This document shows, in pieces, positions 35,377 through 35,745 of a stretch of 35,745 nucleotides of DNA. Under the pieces are notes generated by a model. That model did not search any database. It saw nothing but the letters and a program-made list of their open reading frames with translations, and was not told the origin of the DNA. How positions within the stretch are numbered: the first letter of the stretch is position 1; every line of letters begins with the position of its first letter. The DNA comes from Armatimonadota bacterium (GTDB lineage: Bacteria > Armatimonadota > UBA5829 > DSUL01): NCBI GenBank assembly GCA_020846715.1, contig JADLDK010000019.1:1-35745 (forward strand), in the 5' to 3' direction. Both the position numbers and the translations under genes were made by a program.

Positions 35377-35507
35377 GGAAGGTCTTGCGCGGTGGCTGCG
35401 CCGCCTCGCATAAGCCCGGCTGCGTTCAACTCAGATTTGCGGCCGCGCGAAGGATCAATCGCTCTACAGGGCTTTGCCCACCGTCGATTCGGAGGTTCGA
35501 ATCTATC
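35377..35507 (+). promoter_or_regulatory. flgE leader with hairpin around the ribosome site
   Basis: A hairpin GATTCG (35486-35491) / CGAATC (35498-35503) places the GAGG of the ribosome site (GGAGG 35491-35495) in its loop. The linear distance to ATG 35508 is 12 bases, longer than usual, and folding would shorten it or hide it. An upstream stem GGTGGC/GCCGCC (about 35389-35403) is also visible. No other gene or known riboswitch was recognised in 35299-35507. Confidence 0.4.
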
Positions 35508-35745
35508 ATGCTTCAAGCGATGTTCAACGGAGTGTCGGGAGTGCAGGCGCACAAGACCGAGCTTGATATCATCGGCAACAATGTGGCCAACGTCAACACA
35601 GTCGCCTTCAAAGCCAGCCGCACGGTCTTCAAAGATGTAATCTCACAGACGCTGCGCGGAGCGACGCAGCCCAACGATTCCGGACTGGGTGGAACCAACC
35701 CGTTTCAGGTGGGTCTGGGGGTTACGGTCGGCGCGGCAGATCTGA
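35508..35745 (+). CDS. flgE: Flagellar hook protein FlgE, 5' part
   Basis: FlgE polymerises into the flagellar hook outside the cell after export by the flagellar type III system. The first 79 residues are present and the frame runs off the window end. The N-terminal rod/hook signature is clear: MLQAMFNGVSGVQAHKTELD, IIGNNVANVNTVAFKASRTV with the conserved ANVNT motif, then FKDVISQT and the VGLGVTVGAADL segment typical of FlgE and related FlgG/FlgF. The length of the gap after the ANVNT block favours FlgE over the shorter rod proteins, but FlgF/FlgG cannot be excluded from this fragment. It implies a motile organism and probably the beginning of a flagellar gene cluster downstream. Confidence 0.85.
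   Translation, partial: MLQAMFNGVSGVQAHKTELDIIGNNVANVNTVAFKASRTVFKDVISQTLRGATQPNDSGLGGTNPFQVGLGVTVGAADL

Noticed and set aside
35486-35507. GGTTCGAATC, resembling a tRNA T-loop
   Set aside because: The flanking five-base T-stem does not pair (GGAGG against CTATC) and no anticodon or acceptor arm fits upstream. It is better seen as a hairpin at the flgE ribosome site.
1-35745. Mobile elements, CRISPR arrays, defence systems, rRNA or tRNA genes
   Set aside because: No transposase, integrase, spaced repeats, toxin-antitoxin pairs or RNA gene signatures were found on reading both strands.

Overview
This window looks like a chromosomal, housekeeping-rich stretch of a free-living, flagellated, fairly GC-rich bacterium. 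No plasmid, phage, IS or CRISPR signature was seen. The mix includes primase next to the primary sigma factor, a PyrR-controlled pyrimidine operon in Bacillus-like gene order with the NAD-linked PyrD/PyrK dihydroorotate dehydrogenase, bacterial GlnE, DUF4091 and DUF4432 proteins, and a flagellar hook gene. My best guess is an Armatimonadota-like or other deep-branching Gram-positive-related (Terrabacteria) lineage. That is an inference from gene content and protein flavour, not a database match.

Layout. Positions 1-9051 (+ strand): dnaG (5' end outside the window), rpoD, glnE, nadE, a Nudix hydrolase and yebC. glnE/nadE/Nudix are joined by stop-start overlaps, and yebC has its own good promoter. 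Positions 9048-10586: lipB (-) and a class I glutamine amidotransferase-like peptidase C26 (+), diverging from a 57-66 bp gap with apparently very short or absent leaders. Positions 10596-20648 (-): pyrR-pyrB-pyrC-carA-carB-pyrK-pyrD-pyrF, preceded by a near-consensus promoter and a leader carrying a PyrR-binding hairpin, a competing antiterminator and an intrinsic terminator. Positions 20787-22000 (-): cysK with terminator, strong promoter and a candidate operator. Positions 22099-26453 (+): an ABC ATPase, a double-FtsX permease and a secreted AttH/CrtC-like lipocalin-fold protein as an overlapping operon. Positions 26544-31384 (-): DUF4432, prs, yjbQ-like, DUF4091 and a YgjP-type metallopeptidase in one direction. 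Positions 31561-34337 (+): hisF, hisI and a YtcJ-like amidohydrolase. Positions 34538-35298 (+): a STAS protein without the usual serine, coupled to a small four-cysteine protein and closed by a strong terminator. From 35508 (+): the beginning of flgE.

How the genes work together. The pyr operon encodes UMP synthesis except for orotate phosphoribosyltransferase (pyrE) and a uracil permease (pyrP), which are not in the window. prs would supply PRPP, used at the missing PyrE step and in histidine synthesis, where hisF and hisI act. PyrR would sense UMP/UTP and shut the operon by attenuation. GlnE controls glutamine synthetase, and NadE and CarA both consume glutamine.

The most interesting parts are regulatory: the PyrR attenuator with a compensatory base-pair change in the recognition stem, the putative cysteine-regulator operator at cysK, the near-leaderless divergent lipB/C26 pair, and the STAS/zinc-ribbon pair sitting in front of the flagellar hook gene. 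I did not find a clearly novel defence or mobile system.
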